Of a stretch of 64,000 bases of DNA, positions 10,618 to 22,174 are shown in pieces. The DNA is taken from NCBI RefSeq assembly GCF_050624435.1, contig NC_134537.1:12954584-13018583 (forward strand). Reading direction: 5' to 3'. Position 1 is the first letter of the stretch; each line of letters starts with the position of its first letter. The notes beneath the pieces were generated by a model that ran no database searches, was not told where the DNA came from, and saw only the letters and a list, made by a program, of their open reading frames with translations. This DNA comes from Tenrec ecaudatus (Eukaryota > Chordata > Mammalia > Afrosoricida > Tenrecidae). The translations under genes and the position numbers were made by a program.

Positions 10618-13350
10618 TGTTGTCAAATTGATCCCATCGAGTGTCGCTGGTAGGGACCGCAAAGTTGGTTTTGACTCACAGAGCTCCTGTGCACAACAGA
10701 ATGAAACACTGCCTGATCCTCTGCGCCATCCTCACAATTGTTATCGTTAGCTCATTGTTGCAACCACTGTATTTATCCATCTTGTTGTGGGTCTTCTCTC
10801 TGCACCATTCTTCCACTTTATCAACCAGGATGTCCTTTGCTAGGGACTCATCTCCTCGGATAACATGTCCAACTATGTGGGACAAAGTCTCACCATCCTG
10901 GATCCCCGGGAGCATGCTTGCTGGACTTCTGCCAAGACAGATTTGTTTATTCTTTTGGCAGTCCGTGATACTTTCCATTTTCTTTACCAGCACCATAATT
11001 CAAATGCCTCTATTCTTCTTCAGTCATCTTTAGTCCACGTCCAACTTTCACTTACATTGAAGGCAATCGACAGTACCATAACTTGCGTCACTCACACCTT
11101 AGTGTTCAAAGGGCCATCCTTGCGATTCAACCTTTGAAACTAATCTTGTGTAACAGAGTTGCCCAAAGTCATATGTTGCTTGATATCTCGACTGCTGCTT
11201 CCGTGGCTATTGATGGCGGACCCAAGAAAGAAGGAATCCTTGACAGCTTCCATCCTTTCTCTGTTTATCATGTTTAGCGGTCCAATGGTGATTTCTTTAT
11301 ATTGAGTTGTAACCCGTACGAAGGCTGCAGTCCTTGATCATCATCAGCAAGTGCTTCAGGTCCCTCTCACTTTCAGCAAGGAAGGCTATGTCAGCTGCAT
11401 ATCCCACGTTGTTGAGAAGCTTTCCTCCAACCCTGACGCTGCATTCTTCTTTACATAGTGCAGTTTCTTGGATTATCTACTTAGCACACAAATTTAGTAA
11501 ATAACGCAAAAGGTACAACCCTGAAGCACACCTTTAGAGATATTAAATAATTTAGTCGTCCCTTATTCTGTTTGTAAGACGGACTCTTGTTCCATGTTCA
11601 GGTTTTGCACGAGCAGAATGAAGTGTTCTGGAATTGCTATTCCTCTACAAGTTGTTGATAGTTTGTTACAATACACTATTGAGTAACTTTGAAGAACCAT
11701 TAAAACGCAAACTAATATCCTCGTGGAAATCTCTGCTCTCGGCCAAGATCCATCTGATGCCCCCTTTCTGATTTTCGGTTGAATTTAGAACAGCTTCCTG
11801 CTGATGTGCTGCTGTAACTGCTGGATGGTCTCGGCAAACTGTACTTGCAAACACAAAACCAAGCTGTGCTTGCCTGTGCTATTAATGACAGTGTTCAATA
11901 ATTTCGGAATTTGACTGGGTCACCTTACGTTTGGAAGGAGAACACATTGTGGTACAAATAAGCCGGGTAGCTGTCTTTCAGATTTCTTGGCAAGGGCAAA
12001 TGAGCGCTTCCAGTGCTTCATCAGCTAGTTGAAACGTTGCAATGGCTTTTCCTTCAATCCGTTGAGCCTTGTTTTTATGCCTTCAGTGTGGCTTGGACTC
12101 CTTCCTCTGGCAACATTGGTTCTTGATTACATGCCACCTCTTGAAATGTGTGAACGTTGGCCAGTTTTGTTTGTTTGTAGAGTGACTCTGTGTATTTCTT
12201 TTGATGCTTCCTGCATTGTTCAATATTTTGCCCATGGAATATTTCAATAAGGCACCTTGAGGCTTCAATTTTTCAACAGTTTTATTGGAACATAAATCAT
12301 ATACTTTATAACTCAATGGTTTCTTGAAAAGAGTTGTTCAATCATCACCACAGTCATTTTAGAACATTTTCCTCATTCTTGTACCCATTAATATTACCCA
12401 CAACTCCCAGCCTCTCCTGCCATAAACCTAAGGAACAATTAATCTAGTTGTTACCACCTCTATGGATTACTTTTCCTAGATTTCATAGGAAGAAAACCAC
12501 ATGAAAAACCCAACAATGACAACACCAAGAACAACATAAAACACAAGAAAGCCTCAATCCAAAAGAAAGCACAAAGTAATCAAAACTAGAACTAAAAATG
12601 GATCAGAAGGAAATAAATGATAATGTTAAATTTTAACGTAACCACATCTGCTGTAATTTACTCCCCGGTGCGCTCTATCTGAGGGCAGGAGTATTTACAT
12701 CCCCAGTCAATGGTCTGAGTGAGTTCAGTGGGGGTTGGATCTGAGTGGGGACTTCGCAAATGGATTTTGGCCACTCACTGTTATCCATAGCCTTCTGCAT
12801 ACCCAGTGCTCAGAACTTAAGCTCTCCTACAAATGACTGAAAGGCTTTTTAGACTAGAATTCATGAGATGTTCACTAATACAGTTTAAAAACTTAAGTAA
12901 CTTCAAACTGTTTAAGAAAGCAATGAAAGTTAGACTTAAGGCAAAACAATTCAATCATGTTCATCCATTAAGGCAAAATAGTGTTTGAAGTACGAAGATA
13001 GGTCACAAAAGCAAAGATGGTGTGACGTCGTAGGCTGTCAATTATGAGACAATCTCAAAAGCAAGAGATTTGAACCAAAGTCCATTGACTTCCAAATCCA
13101 CAGCCTTGGGATAGCAATCCTCTACCTCTTCTCACACTGGAGTGTTTCAGTTTTAAATCCAATGACTTGCATTTTTTTCTTCAGTTTGTTTCCTAGTTAA
13201 TATATGCTGAGTGTGTTCTTTCTTTAAACACATTAAAAAAAATTCTAGGCCTTTTCACATTTCATTATAATAATTTGTCTCCCTGAGCTCCTCTTTGAAA
13301 TTTCTGTACAGCTCTTTCACGTCATTGTTGATTTCATACAGAAAGATCGT
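10618..13350 (-). mobile_element. RTE LINE, long decayed copy interrupted by an L1
   Basis: Collinear with the RTE at 1-2820. The 3' end is at about 10618 ('gttgctgttgtcaaattg'); '...ccagatttgtttattcttttggcagtcc' follows near 10935; 'tgatcatcatcagcaagtgcttcagg' lies near 11335; RT-region sequence extends to 12254. It then resumes at about 13166-13350 ('aatttgtctccctgagc..ctttgaaatttctgtacagctctttcac'). Frames are broken throughout. Confidence 0.85.
12255..13165 (-). mobile_element. Old L1 3' end inserted in the RTE LINE
   Basis: Starts with 'cagttttattggaacataa', then 'gagttgttcaatcatcacca', the minus-strand form of an L1M-type 3' end, and matches 55275-55868. The part after 12790 is assigned only because it lies between the two RTE halves. 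Confidence 0.65.
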
Positions 13351-13429
13351 GAAAGAGCACACTGCTGAAGGAGTATATTCTATAATCATTAAACTTCACT
13401 ATCATTTGGTTTTACAAAGCCTTCAGGTG

Positions 13430-13930
13430 TATTCCGCAGGGTAAATTGGCTGCACCAGACCTCTTTCAAGTGTTGAAGAACAAGGATGTCATTTTGGAGG
13501 CTAGGTGACCCAACCATGATTTTTCCATTGCTTCATATGCAGGTGAACTGTGGACACTGAGTAAGGAAGACAGAAGAAGAATCGATGCATTTGAATTATG
13601 GCGCGGGCTGAGACGATCAAACGTACTATGGACTGACAGAAGAATAAACAAAGCTGTCTTGGAAGAAGAAGCCCGGTAAGAAGAGTCCTTGGAATTGAGG
13701 CTGGTGAGAGTTCGTCTCACCTCATTTGAACGTGTTATCAGGGAGCTGCGTGTCTAGAAAAAGACATCCCGGGTGGAAGGGAAGGGAAAAAGAGGAAGGC
13801 CCCCAGTGAGCTGGATTGGCACAGTGGCTGAAGCAGCGACCTCAAACACAACAACAATCGGGCAATGTTTCACTCTGTGGTACCAAGGCTCGCTCGGATT
13901 TGGAAATGACTCAGTGGCACCTACCACAAT
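13430..13930 (+). mobile_element. RTE LINE 3' part, plus strand
   Basis: Forward RTE 3' region: 'actgacagaagaataaac', 'gtctcacctcatttgaacg', 'ttatcagggagctgc', 'aaaagaggaaggccccc', 'gattggcacagtggctgaag', 'tgtttcactctgtggtacc', and an end 'tgactcagtggcaccta'. It lies about 80 bp from the minus-strand copy, forming an inverted pair. Confidence 0.85.
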
Positions 13931-14384
13931 GAGGATATTTGGGGTCAAGATTTACAGTTTTAAGATTGTGTGCCAATAATTGTAGGACTTCATCCATCCA
14001 TTGCAGCTTCCAAAAGGATGGATTCCATTTATTGCCTGCAGTTTCCCACTTTGGATCAAGATTATTTTATAAAATCTTGGACCCAAACAGTGTTAGCCCG
14101 GTACCCTCAAGCTCCCGTGGTTTCATGGCAGAGGAGGCACTTAGCCAAGCATTTCTTTGCTGCCTGTTTTTGACTCTCTTCTTCTGTTGCTTCAAGCGAA
14201 GAGAGACCAACTGTTGGACCTTGAATTCTCCTCGTCTTTAGTTTGCATATATTTTACATATACTCACATTATGTTGTGGATAGTTAGATACATATTTTAA
14301 AACATTGTGAATACCCTTTATAATGGTATTTTGTTGTTAAGTATTGGTTTCGCATTATTGATCTTGTTGTTAGCATCCACTGAA
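13931..14384. other. Unassigned sequence
   Basis: Overlapping plus-strand open frames of about 100 codons (13939-14241) have no recognisable motif. No repeat recognised. Confidence 0.35.
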
Positions 14385-14745
14385 TTACCCCAACTCACGG
14401 ATGAAATGCTCTGTGATCGGTGCTGTCTTTGTGGCCCCGTGTATAATTGTAGCCACGTGTCAATCCATCTCACTAAGGGTTTTCCTGTTTTTTTGTGGAT
14501 CTTTGACTTTATGGATTTACTCTCCGTCTATAGCACTAGACTGAACAAGGTTCTGCTGTGCAGGATCGGGTTTTCATGGGCTAACTCTCAGAAGTAGATC
14601 ACCAGGCCTTTCCTTCGTCTGTCTTTGTCTGAAGGCTCTGGTGAAACCCGTCCTCCAGGGGTGATCCTGCTGATATTTGAGATGTAGGTAATATAACGCC
14701 CAGTGTCTCAGCAACACACAAGGCAAGATGGCAGAAAAACCATTC
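14385..14745 (-). mobile_element. Composite SINE with RTE-derived 3' tail (tRNA-Gly family), head truncated
   Basis: Read on +: an RTE-like 3' end ('aattgtagccacgtgtcaatccatctcactaagggt'), then a body 'ctaactctcagaagtagatc', 'tctgtctttgtctgaaggctc', 'ggtgaaacccgtcctccagg', 'agcaacacacaaggc'. The same body is found at 20235-20866 and 34555-34848. The tRNA-Gly-like head seen at 20790-20862 is missing here. Confidence 0.65.
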
Positions 14746-14984
14746 TTGGGAGCAGTGGATAGATTGTCAAAAATAATTTTAATCTATGACCTATGTAAAG
14801 AAAATTTGGTTAGGTTAATTTTATTTTCTATTTAAATAACCATAAAACAGTCCTTACAGGTGCAGTGGTTAAGGTGTTCGGTTGCTAATTGACTGACAAC
14901 AGTATTGTTTTTCTTTCTTTCTCCTTTTGTGCTGAATATCTTTGAACATTTTCAGCAAATCTTTGATGATTTGTTTTTTTTTTC

Positions 14985-15545
14985 TTTTTTAATCCTTTAT
15001 TAGGGGCTCGTACAACTCTTTTTTTAAAAATTTATTTATTTTAACAATTTATTGGGGCTCATACAATTCTTTTCACAGTTCATACATATACATACATCAA
15101 TTGTATAAAGCACATCTGTACAGTCTTTGCCCTAATCATTTTTTTCTCTTTTCTTCTTTTACATTTTATTAGGGACTCATACAACTCTTACCACAATCCA
15201 TACATATACATACATCAATTGTATAAAGCACATCCATACATTCCCTGCCCCAATCATTCTCAAGGCATTTGCTCTCCACTTAAGCCCCTTGCATCAGGTC
15301 CTCTTTTTTTTCCCCTCCTCCCTCCCCCTTCCCTCCTCCCTCATATGCCCTTGGTAATTTATACATCGTTGTTTTGTCATATCTTGCCCTATCCGGAGTC
15401 TCCCTTCCCCCCTTCTCTGCTGTCCCTCTCCCAGGGAAGAGGTCACATGTGGATCCTTGTAATCAGTTCCCCCTTTCCAACCCACTCACCCTCCACTCTC
15501 CCAGCATCGTCCCTCACACCCTTGGTCCTGAAGGTATTGATGATT
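14985..15545 (-). mobile_element. L1 3' end with serial tail copies (type I)
   Basis: Three successive starts of the same minus-strand L1 terminus are visible: about 15000 ('tttattaggggctcgtac', very short), 15046 ('tttattggggctcatac', about 95 bp) and 15164 ('tttattagggactcatac', about 380 bp, continuing through 'catttgctctccacttaagc' and a pyrimidine tract). The last two share their junction with the copy at 29665-30370. No coding content. Confidence 0.85.
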
Positions 15546-16639
15546 TGTTTTTAATAAGGTCCTAGAAATGAAAATATTGGGGATCTTGACACGACAACAA
15601 AATGCTTTCCAGACACGTTTTTAGTTTCTATTTTTTTTCTCCCACCAGTAGCCCATAGGAGTGCCTAGCAAGATAGAGTCTTCATATAAACATACCAGTA
15701 GGTTCCAAGGTACACGTGGTTCTCATCACAGGATCGGTTTTAGAGACATTTTAGCGTACAGCTGCTTTGTACTTATTTCAGTGCAGCCGCCTTTGTGTGT
15801 GGCATTACTTTACAGTGACACATCTCTTTTGAACCTACAATGTCATTACTCGGCTCACCATCTCTGCAATTCACCAATTTGGGTTCTGGGTAATTTTGAG
15901 CTGTTTTCAAAAATTGGATCAATCTTTTCTCAAAGAATAATGATCTGCCCTCCTAAGAGATACACAAAAGTATGAACTATTAGCTCTCGAGCTGTATCTT
16001 GCTAGGAAATAGCAAACAGCCTCTGCGACTTGCTTTCTCTTGTTCCAGGATCCTGACCTGACTGAATGCTGCTGTGACCAAAGCAATCTAGCAGAATGGC
16101 CAGAGGAAAGAGGGAGGAGAGCCACAGTGGAAAGTGCTGTCTTGCTCTAGTAGTTTCCAAGTAACTACAATCACTTGGCTAATTTGATACTGAGAACATT
16201 TTAGATCTGCCAAATGAGGATTCGCAGTGTATTCAATATAAAATGATTCTAGTAAAAGAAAACAATTTTGGTTGTTTTATGTAATGCATTTTACTTAACA
16301 AGAGAGAGGGGGAGAGAGGATGGGGGACAGGAGAGAGAAAGGACCAGCGAAAGCTAGTGTGGAGAAATGTTAACAATTGGGAAAATCTATATGAAGTATG
16401 CATTCATTACATTGTCCAATTATTCAGTAGTTTCCATAGACTTGAAAAGTTGGAAAATGAAGGTCAAGAGAAACAAACACACACCCAAATACCCTGAAAA
16501 GTGATTTAAAATGATCAAGATTGATCAAGAGTTTGTAGGCAGTTGCAGATCAGAAAACTTATACACAGGTGATCTACACGTTATTGGTCATAGGACCCTT
16601 CTAGAAAGAGAGTGAGCAGCAGTCTCCCAGACTTTTCAA
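15546..16639. other. Unassigned sequence with a purine tract
   Basis: A (GAGA)-rich tract lies near 16300-16340. The stretch 'ggagaaatgttaacaattgg' with what follows, to about 16460, looks like the tail of an old L1 or similar repeat. Nothing else recognised. Confidence 0.35.
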
Positions 16640-17990
16640 CCTTAAAGGGGGAAAGCCTTTTCTTTGAACTGTTCCTTATGAATGGTGTGAGGTTCACAGT
16701 GCAGGTCAGTTTTTTGGGTGGCCGTTGTTCACAATTCCTACCTATCTTGTTTCGGGTCATTTATTGCAATCCCCACAATTTAACTTTTCACTTACCCACA
16801 CCCTTCCTGTTTTCCCTTCCATTCTCCCTTCTCTCAAACCATTCTACACATTGTCCTTGGGTGAGTGCTGCCCTGTAATCTCAAATGGTTGGTTAATGCA
16901 AGATGTTAATCTCACAACTATTACTGTTACCGTGATAGAACTTTGGTTGAAAACTGAGCCAAAGAAGTGAGTTCATTTTTAGACTTGACGGTGACTAAGG
17001 ACCACACTCTCCAAAGTTCCAGCAGTCTTTGTCTGACCAGTAAGGCTGATGTATGGCCTGGCCTTTACTGCTGGGAGTTCAGTACTTGGACAACTTTAAA
17101 GCTGGGATGATAACATAGGTAGAGATGGTGAGTTCAACCATTCGTGCCCTCAAATCAATGCCCTTTGCTGTATGCCATTTTGTGAAAAAGTGCTAAGTCT
17201 TACATTTCCTACCACTTTGGCTTTTTTGGGGGCTTGACAAAGTTGTGAATAATGCAGTCGAGGAAAATTGATACCTGCAGTAACGCATGGAAAACAAACG
17301 GTAGGGTTCCATATTCTGGTATCTTATGCAGCATGCAGGACCTTCTACTGCAACTCCTTTCAGGGAAGTTGGAAGTATAGCTGGGCACCATCTAGTTCTT
17401 CTGATCTCATGGACATGGAGTGCATTCCTGTGCTCCGCTCTATTGGATGGTTCCTATGCATCTCCAATTTTCTTCACTCTTCTTTATTCTGAATGAGGTG
17501 ACACCATAATTGCTCCTGGGTGGCTGCTCAGAAGCTTTTAAGACCCTAGTCACTCACTACTCACTAAAGTCATTTGTGCGATATATTTTTTGAAGACTAT
17601 GCCATGCCATTTTACCTTGATGTTCCCTGAGACTATAATCCCGAACTCCCAGGCCCAGGGACAAACTCACTCAAAGTGTTTGATTCCAGCTAACAGTTCA
17701 TAACTTTGCTCTCAGGATATTCCATCACATTCATGGATATTTTCCCAGCAAAGCTGAATACACATGTACCAATGTTCTCTGTCAAACTTATATAGATCTG
17801 TGGGTATACCCTCACTTTCCCTCCCACACCTATCTAGACTGCATTCTGTAGACAGGATTAACACCCTCCCCGCTAATGAAGACAAATCGAGAAGAATCTG
17901 TTTAGATATTTTGAGAGGCAAGTTGCCACCAGCACCATGGACCCACAAAGCTTTGCTTTCTACCCAGGTTTTATGAAGTCCTCCTATCCG
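16640..17990 (-). mobile_element. L1 3' UTR, minus strand (type II, afrotherian L1)
   Basis: Order on +: 'aggttcacagtgcagg..gcaatccccacaattt', 'gaccagtaaggctgatgt', 'gggcaccatctagttcttctgatctcatgg', 'tcttcactcttctttattc', 'cttttaagaccctagtcac'. This matches 38735-40050 and 44335-45480 and the elephant-type L1 3' UTR. No coding content. Confidence 0.8.
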
Positions 17991-18504
17991 GATACATTAG
18001 CACACAATTCACAGACATAATGAGCCATAAAAGACAAAGGAAACCCCACATATGGAAGCATATGATCTGTCCCAGGGTGAAGTTTAAGCTCAATTGAGAG
18101 GAAAAATGTCCCAGTATGGAAAAGACAAACTTCTCAAACTTTAATCCAGATGTAATTCACCTCTCTCACACACACACACCAAAGCACAGCCTCACCTGTG
18201 CTTTGGAGGGTGTTTGTTGCAAACTGGACAGAACGCACATAGGATCAGGTTCTGAAGTTGAAGTGAAGTAAGCATTCTGAAAATACTTTGTAGGCTTTGA
18301 ATTCTCTGGTATTAATTAACTTTGTTTACTGTTACCGTTTTGTTTTGCAAATCCTTCCTGCAGATGTTTTCATAACAAACAAGGCCAGGTGCAGTCAATT
18401 ATTGCTACTTAAAGCTCTTGACATTCATGTTTAGATTTTGAGCAAACCCAGTCCTGTAGATCTGGCTATTGCTTCTAGTAAGAATTTTAAAGACGTCGGA
18501 ACAA
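17991..18504. other. Unassigned sequence
   Basis: A short CA run lies at about 18166-18178. No repeat family or exon recognised. Confidence 0.4.
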
Positions 18505-18795
18505 ATCTGTGTTGGAAGCAGTACAGCCAGAATGCTCCTTAGAGGCCAGGATGGTGAGACATCATCTCACTTACCTTGAACATTAGGAGAGACCAATCCC
18601 GGGAGAGGGACATCATGCTTGGTAAAGCAGAGAGGGGGTGAAAAAGAGGAAGACCTTCCACAAGATGCATTGACACAGTGGCTGCATCTGCGGGCTCAAA
18701 CCTCAGCACAATTGGGAGGCTGGCACAGGCCTGGGCAGTGCTTCACTCTATTGTACACAGGGGTCGCTGGGCGTTGAAGCTGGCTCAGCTGCAAC
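18505..18795 (+). mobile_element. RTE LINE 3' end
   Basis: Forward RTE 3' end with 'agtacagccagaatgctcct', 'gacatcatgcttggtaaagc', 'gaaaaagaggaagacc', 'tgacacagtggctgca' and 'gggcagtgcttcactctatt'. Confidence 0.85.
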
Positions 18796-20234
18796 AGGAA
18801 CGTTTGTCAATTCTTTTTCTTGGGAAGAAAGCTTCTTTTCATCGTCTTTTGGTCTCCATTTTCTATCCCTCTTCTGTTTTAGGGGAGAAATGACCCTGAA
18901 TTCAAGCATATTTTGTAGAGACTCATTTATTAAGCCTCAACAAAGACAAAGAGAAAGACAAAGCATCTGGATGAAGGGAAGCCATCAGCCAGAGGCCAAG
19001 ACGGTGTTCAAAGGATGCCGGGCCATGAAGCTAATTACAGAATATAGAAAACAAAGGAATTTTCACAACATCATAATCGTCAGCAGATCAGTTCATCACA
19101 GTTGTAAATGAGACCACAGAAGTGGTGGAGAGGACTTTGATTAAGACACATACACAATCACAGGTGAAACAGGCTTACAGGATTGGATGTAGCACTTTGA
19201 CCATCTGGTGGTTGGGGTACAACTCGTGAACATGAGTAACACCCATATCATATCATAGCCACTGTATCACACATCTGAAAAATTGAGGGAAAGACTGCCC
19301 CTCCCTGGGATTGCCAGGGGATTTGTAATCGACTTTTAAACACACTTTGCCTGAAGACAAAACTGCTGTATTGCTGGTTGACTGTCAGACTGAAAACAAA
19401 TGGAAGCTGGATTCAAAATGACTTAAAATGGAGTTAGGGTTCCCATTGTAAATCACATCCTTCCTCATACCAAGTGCTCTATACTTTCAACTCAAATACC
19501 AACTGCTCTTCTTCCCTACCCCAATCTCTGGTCAAAAGAGCCAAAGGATCTTTGGTGTTACTTGGGAGTAATTGGTCAAACAGTGAAATTATATCTAATA
19601 TTTTAAATTCTATCATGTATAACTTTTGGACACTATAGGATAAGACTACCTTAATTTCCAAGGGACAACCTTAAAGCAATTGAACAGCTGTTGAGTCGAC
19701 AGCCTTTTAGAAAACTGCTGAATAAACAAAGAGGATGTGCTAGGATTCCTGCCCACTTTTATTTTTCTTTTTAAATGATTAATTCCTTTCAGAACATCAA
19801 AACCCTCTTTTGGTTTGTTGGGGAAAAACCCCACTGATGTGATTAAACTAACACTTAAGTGAAAATGTAAAGTTATTAAGATTTATCTCCTGGGATGTTA
19901 CAAGGACCTTTTTTAATTAACGAGAAATTCCTAGACAATGTGAGAGGCAGGAGCCGCCGAGGAGTGAAATGCCAGGCTGAGCCTCACACATTTGGTTAGA
20001 CTTGAGTGTACACCAAAAAAAAATAAACTGCTTGCCACTAGTCAGAAGAAGATAACTGAGATGCTGGGTGGGTATGGATTTGATGATTTAAAAAATTTCT
20101 TAAGTGAGACTGTTGTTAATCTCAACAATGATAGTAACTGAAGGTATTCTCCAAGGAGGTTGGGATAGAAAAGGAGGGACTAACGAATAATTAGGGACTA
20201 AGGAAGAAACATACGAATTAAGCCAATAGTCCTT
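18796..20234. other. Unassigned unique-looking sequence
   Basis: About 1.4 kb with no repeat or coding signal that I recognise; open frames are short and random-looking. Confidence 0.4.
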
Positions 20235-20866
20235 CATTGTTTCTGTTAATTGCTGTCCAGTTACCCCTTGGCACTGACACATGGACAAAGGAAAATGCTG
20301 CCTGGTAGCTGTGGATTGAACTGCTCTGATGGATTGGGTTTAAATGGTCCTTCCTCTCTTCTTTGTCTTGGTCTAGAGCAGTGGTTCTCAAACTTCCTCG
20401 TGCCGCGACCCTTTCATACAGTTCCTCGTGGTGTGGTGAACCCCAACCATAAAAGTATTTTCATTGGTACGTCATCACTGTCATTTTGCTACTGTGATGA
20501 ATCTTCATGTAAATATTTTATAGGCAGGATGTATTTTCATTGTAATAAATTGAACATAATCAAACACAATGAAAGCATAGCAATTAATCACAAAACAATA
20601 TGTAATTACATATTGTGAAATATTTATGTGTTTTCCGATGGTCTTAGGCGAGCCCCTTTAAAGGGTCATTCAACCTTCAAAGGGGTCGCGACCCCCAGGG
20701 TGAGAACCACTGCTCTAGAAACTGCTGAAACCTGTTTAGCATCCAGGCAACACGCAAACCTCCACTGACAGATGGGAGATAGCCACACATAGGTGCGTTG
20801 GCTAGCGATCAAACCTAGGTCTCCCTCCTGGAAGGTGCAGTCTATCACTGAACCAGCAATGCCCTC
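20235..20866 (-). mobile_element. tRNA-Gly-derived SINE with RTE-like tail, split by SPIN
   Basis: Minus-strand element. Its head at 20790-20862 reads, reverse-complemented, as a decayed tRNA-Gly gene: 'ggcattgctggttcagtgat' start, then a B-box-like 'aggtttgatcgc'. The body matches 14385-14745 and 34555-34848. The tail at about 20240-20280 resembles the RTE 3' end ('gctgtccagttaccccttgg'). The body is interrupted at 20379-20712 by the SPIN element; flanks 'ctttgtcttggtctaga' and 'aactgctgaaacctg' join up when it is removed. Confidence 0.7.
20379..20712. mobile_element. SPIN-type non-autonomous hAT DNA transposon, complete
   Basis: Complete 334-bp element. The terminal inverted repeats begin CAGTGGTTCTCA at both ends (5' at 20379, 3' ending 20712). 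Internal landmarks are 'ccgatggtcttaggcga', the palindrome ggggtcgcgacccc (20682-20695) and ccctttaaaggg (20654-20665), as in SPIN elements. Flanking 8-mers are gtctagag and ctctagaa (6 of 8 identical, hAT-type nTCTAGAn). There is no transposase; it would have been moved by one encoded elsewhere. It is younger than the SINE it interrupts. Confidence 0.9.
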
Positions 20867-20954
20867 AAGTGATCTTGATGGTACCCAAGTTCACAGGCCA
20901 TTTTATTTCAAAGGCGATTCATTTACAGTCAAATTGTCTGATTAAAAGATTCAT

Positions 20955-21250
20955 TTATTGCTGTTCGTTGCCCTTGTCAGTTCCAAGTCACAGGAGCCCA
21001 GCGTGCCACAGAGTGAAACATTGCCCCGCCCAGCGTCAGACTCCATAGCTGTCTGGGAGTCCACTACTGCGGTCAGTGGGTCGGTCCATCTCCTGAAGGG
21101 TTTCCCTCTTCTCGCTGCCGCCCTGCTTGACCAGCTCCATGTCCTTTCCCAGGACGGTCTCCGTTGCTAACAAGTCCAAAGTAAAGATGCCACAGTCTTG
21201 CCACCTGCAGTTCCAAGGAGAATTCTGCTGTACTTCTTTGTGTTTTGTGT
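20955..21250 (-). mobile_element. RTE LINE 3' fragment, GC-rich
   Basis: Minus-strand RTE 3' end starting 'ttgctgttcgttgcccttg', with 'gtccatctcctgaagggt', 'accagctccatgtcctttcc' and 'tgcagttccaaggagaattctgctg'. It is more GC-rich than the other RTE copies. Confidence 0.7.
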
Positions 21251-21284
21251 TTACAATATGCACCCTTTTATTGTTATTATTGTC

Positions 21285-21585
21285 ATTTTAAATAAATCAC
21301 TTTATGGGGGCTTATACAACTCTTATCACAATCCATCCATTCATTGTGTCAAGCAGATTTGTGCATTTGTTGTCATCATCATTTTCAAAGTATTTTCTAC
21401 TTGAGCTCTTCGTATCAGCTCCTCATTTTTCCCTTCCCTCCCTCACAAGCCCTTGATAATTTATAAATTATCATTATTTTTTCATTTCTTACACTGATCG
21501 ATAGCTCCCTTTACCCACTTTTCTGTTGTCCATCCCATGAGAGGGGGGCTACAGGTATATCATTGTAACTGGTTACAGATTAATT
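21285..21585 (-). mobile_element. L1 3' end (type I), minus strand
   Basis: Begins 'aaatcactttatgggggctt', then 'caactcttatcacaatcca', 'tcattttcaaagtattttc', 'aagcccttgataatttata'; 5'-truncated, non-coding. Confidence 0.8.
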
Positions 21586-22174
21586 TCTTCTTCTGGTAAT
21601 TCATCATGTTTTAAAAAAAATCCAATTATAACTATCTTACTTCCTTTTATCCTTTTCTTATTTTTTTTATCACCCATGTTCTTGGATTCTGTTCATTTTT
21701 CATTTTTTTTAGTATTTGTTAAAAAATGTTTTTCTCTACATCTGAGCTTCGCCTTCTCATCTCCTCCTCAAACGTCCCTGCGGGGTAAGTTGAGCTATGT
21801 GAGGTGAAGACTACCTTGTGAAATATGTGCTTTCGTGTTGAGTCATTTAGTGGAAAAGGGAAATAAAAAATAAAAGATCCGCATGAAAGAACTGAGATTT
21901 TAATGAGAAATCTTACCTAACGATGTCATACATACTACATACGACTATCTCTGCAATGACGCAAGAAGGAATATTAGTAATGTTATGATGTCAATTTTGT
22001 ATTTATATAGTCTTTCCCTATCTGTGTGTGGCCTGTGAGTGCTTCTAATGATTAGGCAAGCCACTATGAGCTTACTTAGGTGGAGCGGGAATACTGCAGT
22101 CAAGTCTGAAAGAACAAGGAAGGTAAAAGACGCAGCAATGGCTACTTTATAAACTCGTCAGCTAAGCAGGAACT
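21586..22174. other. Unassigned AT-rich sequence
   Basis: T-rich runs at 21600-21740. No recognised repeat, exon or RNA. Confidence 0.4.

Noticed and set aside
16300-16345. GA-rich tract as a possible regulatory element
   Set aside because: Simple purine-rich sequence without other supporting features.
20790-20862. Possible tRNA-Gly gene
   Set aside because: It is the tRNA-derived head of a SINE with body and tail attached, and it is decayed at several positions.
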